NCBI GenBank assembly: GCA_007280315.1
Contig: QYQC01000120.1
Span: 1 to 5,432, forward strand
From: Betaproteobacteria bacterium
GTDB taxonomy: Bacteria > Pseudomonadota > Gammaproteobacteria > Burkholderiales > SG8-39
Direction of reading: 5' to 3'
Length of the DNA stretch: 5,432 nucleotides
The notes beneath the pieces were generated by a model that was given only the letters and a program-made list of their open reading frames with translations, did no database searches and was not told the DNA's origin. The stretch's first letter is position 1. Each line of letters starts with the position of its first letter. Below, one piece after another: positions 4,646-5,432 of this stretch. The position numbers and the translations under genes are program-made.

Positions 4646-5432
4646 GTGACCACCATCCTCGGCCTCAACGCCTACCACGCCGACTCCTCCGCTTGTCTCG
4701 TCAAAGACGGCACGCTGATTGCCGCGGCAGAGGAGGAGCGCTTCCGCCGCATCAAGCACTGGGCCGGTTTTCCGTCCGAGGCTATCCGCTATTGCTTGGC
4801 TGAAGGCGGAATCCGCCTGGCCGACATCGACGTGGTCGCGATCAACCAGGACGCAGGCGCCAACCTGTGGAAGAAGGTGGCCTACCTGGCCACGCGCCGG
4901 CCGGACTTGTCGCTGGTCCGCGATCGCCTGCGCAACAAGCGCGAGCGCGTGGGTGTCGCCGCGGAGCTCGCGCGCGCATTTCCCGGCGAGAGCCTGCGCG
5001 CGGGGTTTCGTGAGGGGCTGCGCGAGGTCGAGCATCACCTCGCCCACTTGGGGTCCGCGTTTCTGGTGTCTCCGTTCGAGGAGGCGGTCGCGGTTTCGGT
5101 GGACGGCTTCGGTGATTTTGCCAGCGCCGCCTGGGGCATCGGCCGCGGCAGCCGCGTCGAAGCGGAAGACAAGGTCTATTTCCCGCATTCGCTCGGAATT
5201 TTCTATCAGGCGCTGACTCAGTATCTGGGTTTTCCGAACTACGGCGACGAATACAAGGTGATGGGTCTTGCGCCTTATGGCGAGCCGCGCTTCATGAGCG
5301 AGATGCGGCAGATCGTGAAGCTCGAAGGTGATGGGACGTTCCGTCTGACTTTAGATTACTTTCGACACCACCGGGAAAAGATCGGCTACGAATGGGCGGA
5401 CGGCGCGCCCTTTTTCAGCGATTTGTATTCAC
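4646..5432 (+). CDS. NodU/CmcH-family O-carbamoyltransferase, N-terminal part (3' end outside window)
   Basis: From GTG 4646 the frame stays open to the right edge: 262 residues of a protein that normally has about 550-600. Family members transfer carbamoyl from carbamoyl-phosphate, through a carbamoyl-adenylate, to a hydroxyl on a sugar or natural product. Visible motifs are 'LGLNAYHADSSACLV' (5-19), 'EEERFRRIKHWAGFP' (29-43), the metal-site HHxxH in 'EHHLAHLGSAFLVSPF' (H130, H131, H134), 'VDGFGDF' (152-158, with the acidic metal ligand D153) and 'GDEYKVMGLAPYG' (200-212). These belong to the kinase-like Kae1/YrdC-related N-terminal domain; the YrdC-like C-terminal domain lies beyond the window. 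AGGA at 4631-4634 is a plausible though distant ribosome site, and GTG is the only start consistent with the conserved 'TTILGLNAYH' beginning. It is markedly GC-richer than the methyltransferase. Near the glycosyltransferases it probably carbamoylates the exported polysaccharide. Confidence 0.93.
   Translation, partial: MTTILGLNAYHADSSACLVKDGTLIAAAEEERFRRIKHWAGFPSEAIRYCLAEGGIRLADIDVVAINQDAGANLWKKVAYLATRRPDLSLVRDRLRNKRERVGVAAELARAFPGESLRAGFREGLREVEHHLAHLGSAFLVSPFEEAVAVSVDGFGDFASAAWGIGRGSRVEAEDKVYFPHSLGIFYQALTQYLGFPNYGDEYKVMGLAPYGEPRFMSEMRQIVKLEGDGTFRLTLDYFRHHREKIGYEWADGAPFFSDLYS

Noticed and set aside
4719..5216. 165-residue + strand frame and the 222-residue minus-strand frame at 4520-5188
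   Set aside because: Both lie within the carbamoyltransferase, whose own frame carries clear family motifs; these are shadows with composition-driven Arg/Ser/Ala-rich sequence.

Overview
The window looks like a Proteobacterial chromosome segment (beta- or gammaproteobacterial by the protein families, which is inference only). It is a cell-surface polysaccharide cluster interrupted by a small island of toxin-antitoxin (TA) genes. All genes supported here read on the + strand.

Bases 1-2987 hold four sugar genes in tight tandem: the C-terminal part of a GT4 glycosyltransferase, a class I SAM-dependent methyltransferase, a WaaE/KdtX-like GT2 glycosyltransferase and a GalE-type UDP-glucose 4-epimerase. 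Gaps are 0 to about 43 bases, so they probably form one transcription unit that makes UDP-galactose and assembles and methylates a glycan. From 4646 to the right edge runs the N-terminal part of a NodU/CmcH-type O-carbamoyltransferase, a common decorator of exopolysaccharides and natural products. It probably belongs to the same polysaccharide locus.

Between them (about 3056-4530) lies the island. First comes a gene coding a winged-helix domain fused to a MNT-type nucleotidyltransferase. It is broken by one extra T in a T7 run (3246-3252): removing one T restores a continuous 210-residue protein. It overlaps a short ORF (3740-3850) that matches only the N-terminus of the HEPN-like partner usually found after such genes, then falls apart. 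Next is an apparently intact HigB-HigA type II TA pair (3928-4206 and 4206-4511), whose start abuts the HEPN remnant. The simplest reading is a decayed MNT-HEPN module with higBA joined into it.

The DNA upstream of the nucleotidyltransferase carries two near-identical 14-base elements 21 bases apart, the first inside a larger dyad: a likely operator for the winged-helix domain. A perfect 9-bp inverted repeat enclosing a second stem covers the end of higA. Base composition shifts across the window: sampled lines of the methyltransferase are about 45-58% GC, sampled lines of the carbamoyltransferase about 68-73%. This suggests the sugar genes were assembled from different sources.
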